Shown: one piece after another, positions 41,468-50,735 of the stretch
How positions within the stretch are numbered: the first letter of the stretch is position 1
How the letters are laid out: every line of letters begins with the position of its first letter
Source: CAZHTF01 sp964535305
GTDB taxonomy: Bacteria > Planctomycetota > Phycisphaerae > UBA1845 > Fen-1342
DNA length: 64,000 nt
Direction: 5' to 3'
NCBI GenBank assembly: GCA_964535305.1
Contig: CAZHTF010000002.1
Location: 68,666-132,665 of the forward strand
The notes under the pieces: model-generated
The model's input: only the letters and a program-made list of their open reading frames with translations
What the model was told of the DNA's origin: nothing
The model's database searches: none
Program-made: the position numbers and the translations under genes

Positions 41468-43402
41468 TTACGCACCGGACTGCTTCTCGCTCAGCTCGAA
41501 CCACACCTCTTCCGCCAGTGAGAGCTCGGCCTTGGCCGCGTCGAGCTCGGCCTGCAGCCTGGCTGCCGCGCCTGGATCGCGATAGCTCTGCGGATCGGCG
41601 AAGCGCTCATGCAGCGCGACGATCTGCGCCTCGCGCTGGCCAATCAGCGCTTCAACCTGCGCCAACCCCAGCCGCCGAAGCTGCGCCCGCGCCTGCCCGA
41701 CGGCATCGCGCTGCGGCTTGGGGCTGTTCGCCGCGGCCACCGGCCTGGCGGGTTTGTCATCCGGCCTGCCGACCTGGACCTGGGCCGCCTCGCGCTCGAT
41801 TTGCTCGATGTACGCCGTGTAATTGCCGCTGAACGTGCGGTGCGACGCATCCCGCAGCACCAGCAGCCGGTCGACAATGCGATCGAGAAAATAGCGATCA
41901 TGGCTGACGACCAGGATTGCACCGTTGAAATCGACCAGCGCGTCTTCGAGCGCCTCGCGCGAGGAAATGTCCAGGTGGTTGGTAGGCTCGTCCAGAATCA
42001 GCACATCCGGGTTCAGCATCAGCAGCATCAGCAGCCGCAGTCGCGATTGTTCACCGCCGGAAAGATCGCGGATCGGCTTGAAGACGTCGTCGCCGCTGAA
42101 GAGGAAGCGTCCCAGCAGGCTGCGTGCGCTTTGCTCGGAGAGATCCGGCCGCGCTTCCTGCATTTGCCGCAGAATGGTCCACTCATGCGTCAGGCTGGCG
42201 GCGTCCTGCGCGAAATAGCCGACGCGGGCGCGCGGGTCGATCTCGCAGCGGCCGGCGTCCGCGGGCATGACGCCGACAATCACCTTGAGCAGCGTGGATT
42301 TGCCCGTGCCATTCGGACCGGTGATGCCCAGGGCCTGCCCCGGATTGACCAGCAGCGAGACACCTTCAAAAAGCGGCCGCCCGCCAAGCTGCTTCGAAAG
42401 GTCCTGCGCGCGCAGCGTGGCGCGGGCACCGCCCTGCGACCCGTCAAACTCCAGCTTCAACTCGCGGCGCTGCTGCGGCGTGTCCAGCACGAACGCATTC
42501 TCGCCGAGCATGCGCTCCAGCCGCGTGCGGCGGCCCTTGGCCTGCGCCGAGCGTTGCCCGGCCAGGTGCTGGGCGATGAAGGAGCGCTCCTTTTCGATGA
42601 AGGCGCGGTCTTTCTCGAATTGGCGCTGCTGGGTGAGGGCCTCGACGCGGCGCGTTTCGACGTAGGTGCTGTAATTCCCGGCGTACGAGCGCAGCTTGCC
42701 GCGCTCCAGCAGCACGATCCGCTGTGCCAGGCGATCAAGCAGGTAGCGATCGTGCGAGATGATCACGGCCCCGCCGGCGTGCGCCGCCAGAAAGCCCTCG
42801 AGCCAGCGAACCGCGTCGATATCCAGGTGATTGGTCGGCTCATCCAGCAGCAGAAACTGCCGCTGCGCCAACAGCAGCTTGGCGAGCGCGACGCGGCACT
42901 TCTGCCCGCCGGAGAGCACCGCGATCGGCTTCTGGTACTCGTCGGGCGCGAAACCAAGCCCGCCCAGCACCTCGGCCGCTTTGCGCTCCAGGTTGTACCC
43001 ATCCGCGGCCAGGAAGCGCTCGTTGACGCGCTCGTACTGATCCATCAGCGTGTGCAGCCCCGCGCCGTGCGCGCTGGCCATCGCCTCGGAGAGCTCGTGC
43101 ATGCGGCGTTCGAGCGCCAGCAGCTCGGCGAAGGCGCTCATGGTCTCATCGTGCACAGTGCTGGAAGAATCCAGCGCCGGCTCCTGCGGCAGATAGCCGA
43201 CTTCCAGCCCGCGGGCCACATGCACGCGGCCCATGTCCGCCGCCATTTGCCCGGCGATCAGGCGAAAGAGCGTGGTCTTGCCGGCCCCGTTCGAGCCGAC
43301 CAGCCCAACGATCTCGCCCGGGACGAACTCGATCGAGAGGTCGTCAAGCACGACGCGCCCGCCGAGCTGCTTGGTCAGGTTTTCGATGCGTATCAGGGAC
43401 AT
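41468..43402 (-). CDS. ABC-F family ATPase (Uup/YheS-like)
   Basis: A 644-residue protein with two fused ABC domains. The first has GLVGSNGAGKTTLFRLIAGQ, the signature VLSGGQKCRVALAKLL and LLLDEPTNHLDIDAVRWLEG. The second has GITGPNGTGKSTLLKVI, DLSGGEQSRLRLLMLL and LILDEPTNHLDISS. The linker between them holds a charged helix (RQFEKDRAFIEKERSFIAQH). The C-terminal coiled coil (about 560-640) is the Uup-type extension. ABC-F proteins act on ribosomes, resolving stalls or conferring antibiotic protection, and lack membrane domains. It is transcribed alone, divergent from the Rieske gene. Confidence 0.94.
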   Translation of the reverse strand: MSLIRIENLTKQLGGRVVLDDLSIEFVPGEIVGLVGSNGAGKTTLFRLIAGQMAADMGRVHVARGLEVGYLPQEPALDSSSTVHDETMSAFAELLALERRMHELSEAMASAHGAGLHTLMDQYERVNERFLAADGYNLERKAAEVLGGLGFAPDEYQKPIAVLSGGQKCRVALAKLLLAQRQFLLLDEPTNHLDIDAVRWLEGFLAAHAGGAVIISHDRYLLDRLAQRIVLLERGKLRSYAGNYSTYVETRRVEALTQQRQFEKDRAFIEKERSFIAQHLAGQRSAQAKGRRTRLERMLGENAFVLDTPQQRRELKLEFDGSQGGARATLRAQDLSKQLGGRPLFEGVSLLVNPGQALGITGPNGTGKSTLLKVIVGVMPADAGRCEIDPRARVGYFAQDAASLTHEWTILRQMQEARPDLSEQSARSLLGRFLFSGDDVFKPIRDLSGGEQSRLRLLMLLMLNPDVLILDEPTNHLDISSREALEDALVDFNGAILVVSHDRYFLDRIVDRLLVLRDASHRTFSGNYTAYIEQIEREAAQVQVGRPDDKPARPVAAANSPKPQRDAVGQARAQLRRLGLAQVEALIGQREAQIVALHERFADPQSYRDPGAAARLQAELDAAKAELSLAEEVWFELSEKQSGA

Positions 43403-43543
43403 TCAGGAGGGTTAGTGTAGCGAGTTCACACCGCTAGACAGCCGGGCTGCGACCGTCGATTCGCGCGGGCGCGGCGGTTTTCGCACCGTGCGGCTTACGC
43501 TATCATCCCGCGAAATTTCAGCCGGGAAAATTGAGGTGCAGAC

Positions 43544-43855
43544 ATGCCTCAGCGCGTCCGAGTCGCCGCGGCGGCGGAATTACCGCCGGGCAAGTGCGTC
43601 GCGATCAACGTCGGCGCCAATCGCGTGGCGGTCTTCAATGTCGGCGGCGAGTATTTCGCGATCGATGACAAGTGCCCGCATCGCGGCGGTCCGCTGTCGG
43701 AAGGTGAGCTCGACGGCACGACCGTCAGTTGCCCGTGGCACGCCGCAACTTTCGACCTGCGCAGCGGCGCGGTCACCGGTCCGCCGGCGAATACTTGCGT
43801 GAAGTGCTACGCGGTGAAGCTCGACGCGGGCGAAGTCTTCGTCGAAACGCCGTAG
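43544..43855 (+). CDS. Rieske-type [2Fe-2S] ferredoxin
   Basis: A 103-residue protein with both Rieske cluster motifs: C44-P-H46 (KCPHRGGPL) and C63-x-x-H66 (SCPWHAATFDL). The two cysteines and two histidines bind a 2Fe-2S cluster. The length and the SCPWH...F-D-L sequence fit the NirD/small ferredoxin type that works with a reductase or oxygenase. GAGGTG precedes the ATG. It diverges from the ABC-F gene with no clear partner nearby, so its role is open. Confidence 0.92.
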   Translation: MPQRVRVAAAAELPPGKCVAINVGANRVAVFNVGGEYFAIDDKCPHRGGPLSEGELDGTTVSCPWHAATFDLRSGAVTGPPANTCVKCYAVKLDAGEVFVETP

Positions 43856-43963
43856 AGATCGCTGACCGCACCGTGTGCATTGTCTTCAAGCCGCGCGTCA
43901 GCACGACCGCCTCGTGCGACTCGCGCGCTTGCGGGCTGCGTTCCACAGTAGGGAGTCGGTCTG

Positions 43964-44188
43964 CTAGCGGCCCAGCAGCGGCAACAGAATCGCCGTGGTC
44001 GAGCTGTCTTCCGCGCCGAGTTGCACCAGCGCCTGCAAAAACGCCGCAAACAGGCTGTTTACCGCGGTGATAATGCCGTTCTCGGCGGTTGTCCGCAGCG
44101 TCGGGTCGCAGTCGCCGAAGAGAAATGTCGTACCCAGCAGTGGCGCGGCCCAGCGCATCAGCCGCAATTCGATCGATGGCTTGCTCAT
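43964..44188 (-). CDS. Small planctomycete-type hypothetical protein
   Basis: A 74-residue ORF. An N-terminal hydrophobic stretch (MRWAAPLLGTTFLFGDC) leads to CDPTLRTTAENGIITAVNSL and a second hydrophobic helix. From memory, planctomycetes have many short proteins with 'G.C.P.VR...L.G......L...F..A' near a leader peptide, of unknown role; this looks like one. AAGGG lies about 11 bases before the ATG. The N-terminus could be a signal peptide or lipoprotein-like leader, though the lipobox is not standard. No function assigned. Confidence 0.5.
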   Translation of the reverse strand: MSKPSIELRLMRWAAPLLGTTFLFGDCDPTLRTTAENGIITAVNSLFAAFLQALVQLGAEDSSTTAILLPLLGR

Positions 44189-44287
44189 GCTCGTGTTACC
44201 CTTCAGATTCCCGGCGGTTGCGACTCGACTTCATCATCGCTGCGAGCGGACTGTCCGGCAAGCGTGCCCGATCGACCCGGTTCGCAT

Positions 44288-44815
44288 CTAGAACGGCCAG
44301 ATTAACCGCCGCAGGAACCGCAGCCCGCGGGCCATCTCCCGCGGGTTGCGGACGTTCGTCGCGGCCGCATCGACGACCGAGGCGGACTGCGCGTCGAGCT
44401 GGGCTTTCAGCAGGGCCGCGTACACATACGCGTCCTGCTCCTTCCACTGCTCCGGGTGATCCTGCATGTACTCCCAATAGATTTGGCATTTCTCCAGCTC
44501 GCCGCGGTCCAGCCAGATTCCGCGACACTTCGGGCAGTGGTCGTACTGAATTTCTTTCCAGAATGCGAAGGCCGCCTTGTCCATCGGTGTGCCGCAGGTC
44601 ATGCACCAGAGCGTCTCGGAGCGGTTGCTGCGATCGGCTAGGTCCATCATCGCCTGCCGCACGTCCTCAGGCATGCTGAGCTCGCGCCGCCCGAGGATCA
44701 CGTCCATGCGCTCCCCGCTGAGCCAGTTCCCGCCGCACTGCCCGCAGTTGTAGATGCGGACGCCTTCGTATTCGATCGGCTCAGCCTGACACTTGCACGC
44801 CGGACAGCGTGGCAT
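44288..44815 (-). CDS. TFIIB-type zinc-finger domain protein
   Basis: A 175-residue protein with two zf-TFIIB-like modules: C4/C7 with C24/C27 (CGGNWLSGERMD) and C71/C74 with C94/C97 (CPKCRGIWLDRGELEK). The second pair carries the typical 'C-x-G-x-W-L-D-x-G-E-L' motif. The rest is helical, and there is no membrane helix apart from a weak tail (RFLRRLIWPF). Such proteins are widespread and of unknown function. It lies 40 bases downstream of the RluB-like gene on the same strand and is probably co-transcribed. Confidence 0.85.
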   Translation of the reverse strand: MPRCPACKCQAEPIEYEGVRIYNCGQCGGNWLSGERMDVILGRRELSMPEDVRQAMMDLADRSNRSETLWCMTCGTPMDKAAFAFWKEIQYDHCPKCRGIWLDRGELEKCQIYWEYMQDHPEQWKEQDAYVYAALLKAQLDAQSASVVDAAATNVRNPREMARGLRFLRRLIWPF

Positions 44816-44856
44816 GTTGCGCTCCTTCGCGCAGCATGATAGCTGGCTCGCGGCGG

Positions 44857-45855
44857 CTACTCGATGATCCGGCGGCGCGGCGTACCGGGCTGCTTGCGGC
44901 GTCCGCCGGGTGCTGCATCGCCCGGGCGCGGCGCAGGCGGACGCGGCCTGCCGCCGCCGCGCGATGACGCACCACGCGGAACCACGCTGCGCCCGGCGAC
45001 ATCGCGACTGCTCGAGTCGCGCGCGGCGGACTCGCGCGGAGCAGCGCCCAGCTTTCGGCGGCGCCGCTTGTGCGGTTCGGCACCGCGCTGCTCGGCCCGT
45101 TCGGCGGCCTGCTCGGTCGCAGCGCGCAGCGCGTGCACTTCGGCCGCTGTCAAGCGACGACTGGCGCCCAAAGGCAGCCCTTTCAGCGCCAGCGGTCCGA
45201 TCTCAATGCGCTTCAGGCGCGTCACCGGGAAGCCCAGCTTGGCCAGCATCCGCCGCACCTGCCGATTGCGGCCTTCGCGGAGCGTGAGCTCAAGCACGCT
45301 GCGGTCGCGCGTGCGGTGGACGATCTGGACGCCTGCGGCGCGGGCTTTGCCCTCGGCCAGGTGTACACCTTCGCGCAGCACGCTGGGCACCTCATCCGGC
45401 ACGAAGGCGCGCACCTCGGCCCGATAGCGTTTCTGAATGCCGTAGCGCGGGTGGGTGACGCGCGCCGCGAGCTCACCGTCGTTGGTCAGCAGCAGCAGGC
45501 CGGTGCTCTCGGCATCCAGTCGGCCGACGACGAAGAGCCGCGTGGACATCTGCGGCAGCAGGTCGATGGCGCGCGTGCGCCGCGCTGGATCGAAATCGGT
45601 GCAGACCACGCCCTTGGGTTTGTGCAGCACCCAGTATTCGAGCCGCTGCATTTGCACGCGCTCGCCATCGACAATCACCACGTCGCTGCGTGGGTCGACG
45701 AACGCCGGCAGCTTCTCGATCACCTGGTCGTTCACCAGCACGCGGCCCTCGGCGATGAGGGACTCAGCGTGACGGCGTGACGTAACGCCCGCGTCAGATA
45801 GGAACTTCTGCAGACGTACGCTTCGCGTCGGGCTGGCTAGCTGCTTGCTGTTCAC
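44857..45855 (-). CDS. Ribosomal large-subunit pseudouridine synthase (RluB/RsuA family)
   Basis: A 332-residue protein from a GTG at 45855 (GGAG nine bases upstream; a GTG two codons earlier is possible). The S4 RNA-binding domain is VRLQKFLSDAGVTSRRHAES with ISEG-type IAEGRVLVND. The catalytic domain has VLHKPKGVVCT, VGRLDAESTGLLLLTNDGE (catalytic Asp about 114) and the RluB/RsuA motif EGRNRQVRRMLAKLGFPV. It converts a uridine in 23S rRNA (RluB-like) or 16S rRNA to pseudouridine. The C-terminal 85 residues are Arg/Pro/Ala-rich and disordered, as in many family members. Confidence 0.93.
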   Translation of the reverse strand: MNSKQLASPTRSVRLQKFLSDAGVTSRRHAESLIAEGRVLVNDQVIEKLPAFVDPRSDVVIVDGERVQMQRLEYWVLHKPKGVVCTDFDPARRTRAIDLLPQMSTRLFVVGRLDAESTGLLLLTNDGELAARVTHPRYGIQKRYRAEVRAFVPDEVPSVLREGVHLAEGKARAAGVQIVHRTRDRSVLELTLREGRNRQVRRMLAKLGFPVTRLKRIEIGPLALKGLPLGASRRLTAAEVHALRAATEQAAERAEQRGAEPHKRRRRKLGAAPRESAARDSSSRDVAGRSVVPRGASSRGGGRPRPPAPRPGDAAPGGRRKQPGTPRRRIIE

Positions 45856-45966
45856 GTGCACTCACTCCGGGCCGCGGCCCGCTAGTGTAGTGCAATCTGC
45901 GATGCATCGCGGCCGGCCCGCGGCACACGTTCATGTCATCGGCCGCGTCCAACCTCCGCGCCGGCT

Positions 45967-46590
45967 TTACGCCCGGCGTCGCAGCATCGCCGCAAGCAAG
46001 CCTGCACTTACTAGCAGCAGCGCCGAAGATGGCTCGGGGACGGCTTGGAATTCCAGCGTGAACGGCAGCGAGTCGGCATGCACGCCGTTCACGTCAAACA
46101 CCTGGAACGTGGCGCGGAAAGTCTGGCCGGGCTGCGCGCCGGGCGCGATGCCGTAGCGCAGGTGCTCGTGCCACCAGAGCAGCGGGTTGTTTTCGTTGTC
46201 GCCTGAGAAGGTGTGCGTGTCGCCGTCGTTCGACAGGATCGGATTCAGAGCCGAGTCAAACATCTCGAAGCCGGGATCAAAGCTGATGCGGCGGATGGCG
46301 GCCCCGACCAGCGACGCCAGTCCGAAGCGGCCATTGGCCGGGTCGTCGACTTTCAGGCCGTCCCAGCCGGGCTCGATGCTGGCGAAATATCCCGCCAGCG
46401 GACCGCTGGTGACCGGATCGAGCGCGTAGGGCGAAGCGACCTGCGTCGGATACGCGACCTGCAGCCGCTGCTGCGAGCTGCCATCGTGCGAGATCAGGAA
46501 GTCGATCGCGGTAGCGCTGGCGGTCGCGGCGCAGCTCCAGGCGAGCGCCAGCGTGGCCAGCATCGAGTGTGCAGAACAAATCTTTCGCAT
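45967..46590 (-). CDS. PEP-CTERM exported protein
   Basis: A 207-residue protein with a signal peptide (ends ATASATA) and a short beta-rich mature part. The C-terminus is VPEPSSALLLVSAGLLAAML followed by RRRA, the PEP-CTERM sorting signal that is anchored and cut by an exosortase. It has a conserved-looking WWHEHLRYGIAPG segment. It sits in a minus-strand group of exported proteins, about 100 bases downstream of the dockerin protein. Function unknown. Confidence 0.82.
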   Translation of the reverse strand: MRKICSAHSMLATLALAWSCAATASATAIDFLISHDGSSQQRLQVAYPTQVASPYALDPVTSGPLAGYFASIEPGWDGLKVDDPANGRFGLASLVGAAIRRISFDPGFEMFDSALNPILSNDGDTHTFSGDNENNPLLWWHEHLRYGIAPGAQPGQTFRATFQVFDVNGVHADSLPFTLEFQAVPEPSSALLLVSAGLLAAMLRRRA

Positions 46591-46691
46591 CTTTCCCTCA
46601 CTTTTCCCACATGAATAGAACGAACGTCCTTCAAACCCCAGGCTGAAGCACTCGCGCGCTCAGCCTCCTAAATTCAGTATCACAATCACAA

Positions 46692-48203
46692 TCAGCGACA
46701 CGAGCTGCCCCAGGCGCCCAGCAACGTCCCCAGATCGGCCTCGTCGACGCGGGCATCGCCGTTGGTGTCGCCCTGCTCGCGCGTCGCGCCCTGAAGCTGC
46801 CAGTTCGCCAGCAGCAGGCCCAGGTCGGCTTCGTCAACATCGCAATCGCCGCAGCGCGGCTCGATATCCGCGGCCTGGCAACCCGCGCCGGGGCAGTCGC
46901 CGACGCCTCGCATCGCCGTCACCGCAAAGATGCCGATGCGGCCCGCGCCGCTGTAGTCCGCGAAGCTGATGCTGCGGATACGGCGCGTCGGATCGGTCGG
47001 GAAGGTGACGCGCTTCAGGTAGTAGCCGTCCGCGGGCGACTGTGAAACATCGATCGCCGCGCCATTGCTGCAATGAAACCCGCCGCCCGCACGCGACCCG
47101 CTTGGCCCAACGGAAAGGTGCGCAGGCAGCGCCGCGCTCACATGCCAATGCTCCAGCGGGAAGTACCGCGGCGAGGAAGCGGCGCGACGGACGTTCACCG
47201 ATTGCGGCGAGCCAGTCTCGTACGTGAGCGTAACGACCAGCCGATCGTTGCTGGTGAAGCTACCGGCGGCGCCGAGCAGCAGCTCGACGCTCTCGTAGGC
47301 GTCGAGCACGCCCTGCGCGGTGAAATCGACGCTCGCGGCACACGAGTGCACACCGTCGTCGATGAGACAGTTATTGGCGGCGCCGGCCAGACTCGCACCG
47401 CTGGGTCCGCCGAGCTGAAACACATCGAGCTGCCCGTTCTGCGGCAGCCCGCGCGATGTCCCCAGATGACCATTCAGAAGCCAGGCGCGGCCCGCGCCGT
47501 CGAACGCGTAGGGTGTGTCGCTGGCATCGCTGTCGACCACGTCGACGTTGAAGACGCTCTGCAGATCGAGCGCGACCGGGCGCACACAGCTCGGACTCGA
47601 CACGAACACAAGCGAGAAATCATCGGACGCGCTGAAGACATCCGACGTGATCCGCAGCTCGCCGGCAAACGTACCGCCGCGGCGTGTCAGCCAGAGTGGG
47701 TGAAAATGGGCCCCGTTCTCGTCGCCGAAAGCATAGTTGTCGCCGTCCTCTTCGAGCAATAGGTTTCCAAATGAGTCGGCGATGGCGAGATTTTCGCCAT
47801 CGGGCCAGTAGGTGCGCTGCAGAAACGTACGGAACGCCGCGCCACCGGTAAAGGCGCTGGTCATGGCGTGGCAGGGTGTGCTGGCGTCAACGAAGTGCAC
47901 GCCGGGATTGGTGTTGACGTACACGAAGCCGCCGAATTCGGGCCGAGCCAGGATCGCGTTCAGCGCAATACGCGCCAGCGTGCTGGCGGCCCCGGGCTGC
48001 GGCGGCAACCAGTAACCGGCGGGGATTTCGCCGCCGATGGCCGGGTCGTTCAGCAGAAACAGCTTCATGGGCGCCAAGCTCGGGCATGTGCCAGTGCCGT
48101 TGGGGTCGGCCGGGCTGTGCCCGACAGTGATGCCGTTGTGCGCCAGCACGGGCGGCGCAACGAGCGTGACGATCAGCAGTGTGTGGCCGAGCAATCGCTT
48201 CAT
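46692..48203 (-). CDS. Secreted protein with two C-terminal dockerin-like repeats
   Basis: A 503-residue protein. The ATG at 48203 (GGAG nine bases upstream) opens a signal peptide (MKRLLGHTLLIVTLVAPPVLA); a 55-residue extension upstream lacks any family feature. The mature N-terminus is HNGITVGHSPADPNGTGTCP. The large domain has NYAFGDENGAHFHPLWLTRR and GELRITSDVFSASDDFSLVF. It ends with CDVDEADLGLLLANWQ and DARVDEADLGTLLGAW then SSCR: two dockerin-like Ca-binding repeats bracketed by Cys. No catalytic motif is seen. It may attach to a cell-surface scaffold, but no cohesin is in the window. Confidence 0.75.
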   Translation of the reverse strand: MKRLLGHTLLIVTLVAPPVLAHNGITVGHSPADPNGTGTCPSLAPMKLFLLNDPAIGGEIPAGYWLPPQPGAASTLARIALNAILARPEFGGFVYVNTNPGVHFVDASTPCHAMTSAFTGGAAFRTFLQRTYWPDGENLAIADSFGNLLLEEDGDNYAFGDENGAHFHPLWLTRRGGTFAGELRITSDVFSASDDFSLVFVSSPSCVRPVALDLQSVFNVDVVDSDASDTPYAFDGAGRAWLLNGHLGTSRGLPQNGQLDVFQLGGPSGASLAGAANNCLIDDGVHSCAASVDFTAQGVLDAYESVELLLGAAGSFTSNDRLVVTLTYETGSPQSVNVRRAASSPRYFPLEHWHVSAALPAHLSVGPSGSRAGGGFHCSNGAAIDVSQSPADGYYLKRVTFPTDPTRRIRSISFADYSGAGRIGIFAVTAMRGVGDCPGAGCQAADIEPRCGDCDVDEADLGLLLANWQLQGATREQGDTNGDARVDEADLGTLLGAWGSSCR

Positions 48204-48264
48204 GAAAATCCACTCCAGAGCCAGGTTGAACAACGACGACGGCGGTTTTCTTCGTAGGCGCTGC

Positions 48265-49014
48265 CTAGGGATTCGGCACACGGAAAGCGGGATTCCATTC
48301 GTCGCGCAGCAGCTCGGTCTGTTGCGAATCGTAGGCGAATGTCTGCTCAAAAGCGTGCGTGGCGGCATGACCGTCGGCGTACGTGTAATTTTCTCGACCG
48401 CGGTGCCGCCGCAACGCCACTTCCGTGCCTGGCGGCGAGAGCGGCATGCCGGTCAGCGCATTCGGCGTCCAATGGTCGGCGTGGATGTGATCGCCGCTGG
48501 TCTCGACGCCGCTGGTGTCGACGAATTCGCCGAAATGAATCGCGCTTGACGAATATCGGATCAGGCCGCGGGCCGAATAGCCGTAGCGCGGCGTCATGTC
48601 GATCGAACCCGGCGGCGGAAGTTGCCGCGGCGAGATGTAAATGTTGATCGCGTAGCTGTTGAGCCGATCGTTGATCAGTTGTTGCGCGGGCGTATCGCTC
48701 GGGTTGAACCAGTCGTCGCTGCGATCCGACGGGCAGCGATACAGCAGCTTGTCGCCCGCGTAGGGCAGCAACGTGTTCAGCCAGCCGCCCGCCTGTGTCA
48801 GCCCGCGATTCAGCGGGAACTGGTCGCGGTTGTCGTTGGCGTATAGCGCTGCCGCCACACCCATGTTCCGCATATTGCTCAGGCAAGCGGTGCGTTTGGC
48901 CTGATCGCGAGCCGCGGAAAGGCTCGGGGCCACGATCGCGATCAGCAGCGCGATCACCGCCACCACCACCAGCAACTCGATCAGCGTGAATCCACGGACG
49001 CGGCACGCCACGCT
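48265..49014 (-). CDS. Pseudopilin-like protein with H-x9-DG motif
   Basis: A 249-residue protein. A GTG start at 49014 is preceded by GGGAG and gives the family N-terminus RGFTLIELLVVVAVIALLIA, a type IV prepilin-like leader. The globular domain has LLYRCPSDRSD, NSYAINIYISPRQL, and RRHRGRENYTYADGHAATH, where H and D-G are nine residues apart as in the H-x9-DG family of planctomycetes. It is upstream of the dockerin protein on the same strand (61-base gap), so probably co-transcribed and exported through a type II-like system. Confidence 0.88.
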   Translation of the reverse strand, partial: SVACRVRGFTLIELLVVVAVIALLIAIVAPSLSAARDQAKRTACLSNMRNMGVAAALYANDNRDQFPLNRGLTQAGGWLNTLLPYAGDKLLYRCPSDRSDDWFNPSDTPAQQLINDRLNSYAINIYISPRQLPPPGSIDMTPRYGYSARGLIRYSSSAIHFGEFVDTSGVETSGDHIHADHWTPNALTGMPLSPPGTEVALRRHRGRENYTYADGHAATHAFEQTFAYDSQQTELLRDEWNPAFRVPNP

Positions 49015-49183
49015 TCGCTCCCACGCGTCAAAGCCGATTCGGAATCCTAACTCCGGACAGTTGAAGTACGTAGCCTGGCTTGCCGCGGATTTCCTGCCCT
49101 TACCGAAAATTAGCGCGACCCCTGCCGCGCGAACTTCCTCGTCCAGCGGCGAGCGGTTCGGAGTGTCCGTGGAGGTGCCGACG

Positions 49184-50731
49184 CTACGCAGTTGTCGCCG
49201 GGCGGGCGCTGACCGGCGAGCGCGCAGGTGCATCCGTCCCGCCGCCGTTCAGAAGTTGCTGCCGGGCGTTGAATGCCAGCGCGACGAACAAGGCGGTCAG
49301 CAGCGTCTGGATCGCTAACCCGGACCAGAAGAGGCCAGTTTGATGCGCAACCAGGACAACGCCGATCGGTGAGATCGCGGACGCGATACCAAACTGGTAG
49401 TCGTTGCGCGCCCCGGACTCAAAGGCGGTGATGTTGACGATCGCGTCGATCAGCAGCGGGGCGAACTTGATTACCAGAGCAATCACCGAGCCCCACCAGA
49501 GCTTCTGCCCACGCGCCGCGCGGCTGTACACCAGCGCCGTGTCCAGTACGCAACTGAGCACCAAAGCCAGCGCGACTGGAATCATCGCCGTCGGCGTCTG
49601 CCAGAGGTAGCTCAGCGCACTGCGCGCCGCCGAGCTCACACCGAAATCCAGCCGGTACAGCAATGCGTACAACGTTCCGACCGCCAACAAGCCGCACAAC
49701 AGCGGGACCATCAGCAACACAGCGCGAATCGACTTGAGCGGTGCGCCCAGCGCCGCGCGGCGATCAACGACGCTCAACTCATGCGCCACGCCCGTCAGGG
49801 CGAACTGCGCCACGACCAGCACCGACGCGGCCGACACCAGCGCCTGGGCGAAGTCCTGTGTGTCTTCGAACATCCACGGATGCCCGGCGGACAGCGCGCA
49901 GCCGGTGATCGCGACAATTGCCCAGAAACTCGTCAGCAACAATCCGAGCAGCGCGGTGAAGGGCGGACCGTCGGGTGTGCGGATCTTAGTGATGCAGGCC
50001 CGCAGGCAGATACCCGCGAAAATGAGCTGGAATACTGGCGCAATCGCCACCGCACTGGAATCGGTCGACGGTGAAGCCGAAGTGACGATGTTGTACACGC
50101 TCGACGCGCTCAGCACGCCGAAGAGCAGCGCCAGGCCCGGCACGAGCGTGAGCAGCACCCAGCCACCGAAGACGCCGATCAAAATCATTACGCCCAGGAC
50201 GTTGGTCTTCCCGGCGGACCCCAGGGCGATGATCAGCGTCAGTGCGGCGATGGCCAGCGCCTGCGTCAACAGCACGATCTGACCGATGTACCAGCCGCTG
50301 AGCGCCAGCGGCGTGCCCAGGCTGTTCGCGTAGTGCGCGCAGAAGAAGCTGCCGATCAGCAAGCTCGTCGCATACAGCAGAAATGCCTGCACCGGCGGGC
50401 CGGTCATGTAGCCCAGCACGATCTTGGTGCTGCTCATCGGCGAAAGCCGGTGCGATTCGATCATGCCGGTCTGGAAATCGCGCAAGACCGACTTGCGCAC
50501 CGCGCCAGGACCCAACAGAAACAGGAAGAACGCCTGCGCCGCGGTCGTGATCCCCAGCCAGAACGCACTGACCGAACCGTGCTCGGCGGGGGAAGCCGAG
50601 CGATAGCTGAGCAGCGCCCCGGCCAGCGCCAGCAGGATGAAGACGACCACGATGGTCACGTGCGTGCGGATCGTGCCCGACAGCCAGAAGTGCAGCCGCA
50701 GCAGCGGATTCCAAGACATGCTGACGCTCAT
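49184..50731 (-). CDS. ABC-2 type exporter permease
   Basis: A 515-residue membrane protein with about 12 hydrophobic helices. The ATG at 50731 lies 4 bases after the ATPase stop and gives MSVSMSWNPLLRLHFWLSGT. The N-terminal half has RDFQTGMIESHRLSPMSSTK, a short cytoplasmic loop seen in planctomycete ABC-2 permeases. Together with the ATPase it forms an exporter of unknown substrate. The last 25 residues are polar. The partner gene is directly upstream. Confidence 0.82.
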   Translation of the reverse strand: MSVSMSWNPLLRLHFWLSGTIRTHVTIVVVFILLALAGALLSYRSASPAEHGSVSAFWLGITTAAQAFFLFLLGPGAVRKSVLRDFQTGMIESHRLSPMSSTKIVLGYMTGPPVQAFLLYATSLLIGSFFCAHYANSLGTPLALSGWYIGQIVLLTQALAIAALTLIIALGSAGKTNVLGVMILIGVFGGWVLLTLVPGLALLFGVLSASSVYNIVTSASPSTDSSAVAIAPVFQLIFAGICLRACITKIRTPDGPPFTALLGLLLTSFWAIVAITGCALSAGHPWMFEDTQDFAQALVSAASVLVVAQFALTGVAHELSVVDRRAALGAPLKSIRAVLLMVPLLCGLLAVGTLYALLYRLDFGVSSAARSALSYLWQTPTAMIPVALALVLSCVLDTALVYSRAARGQKLWWGSVIALVIKFAPLLIDAIVNITAFESGARNDYQFGIASAISPIGVVLVAHQTGLFWSGLAIQTLLTALFVALAFNARQQLLNGGGTDAPARSPVSARPATTA

Positions 50732-50735
50732 TGAA

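Noticed and set aside
41609..43420. 603-residue plus-strand frame
   Set aside because: It is antisense to the ABC-F gene, which has intact Walker and signature motifs.
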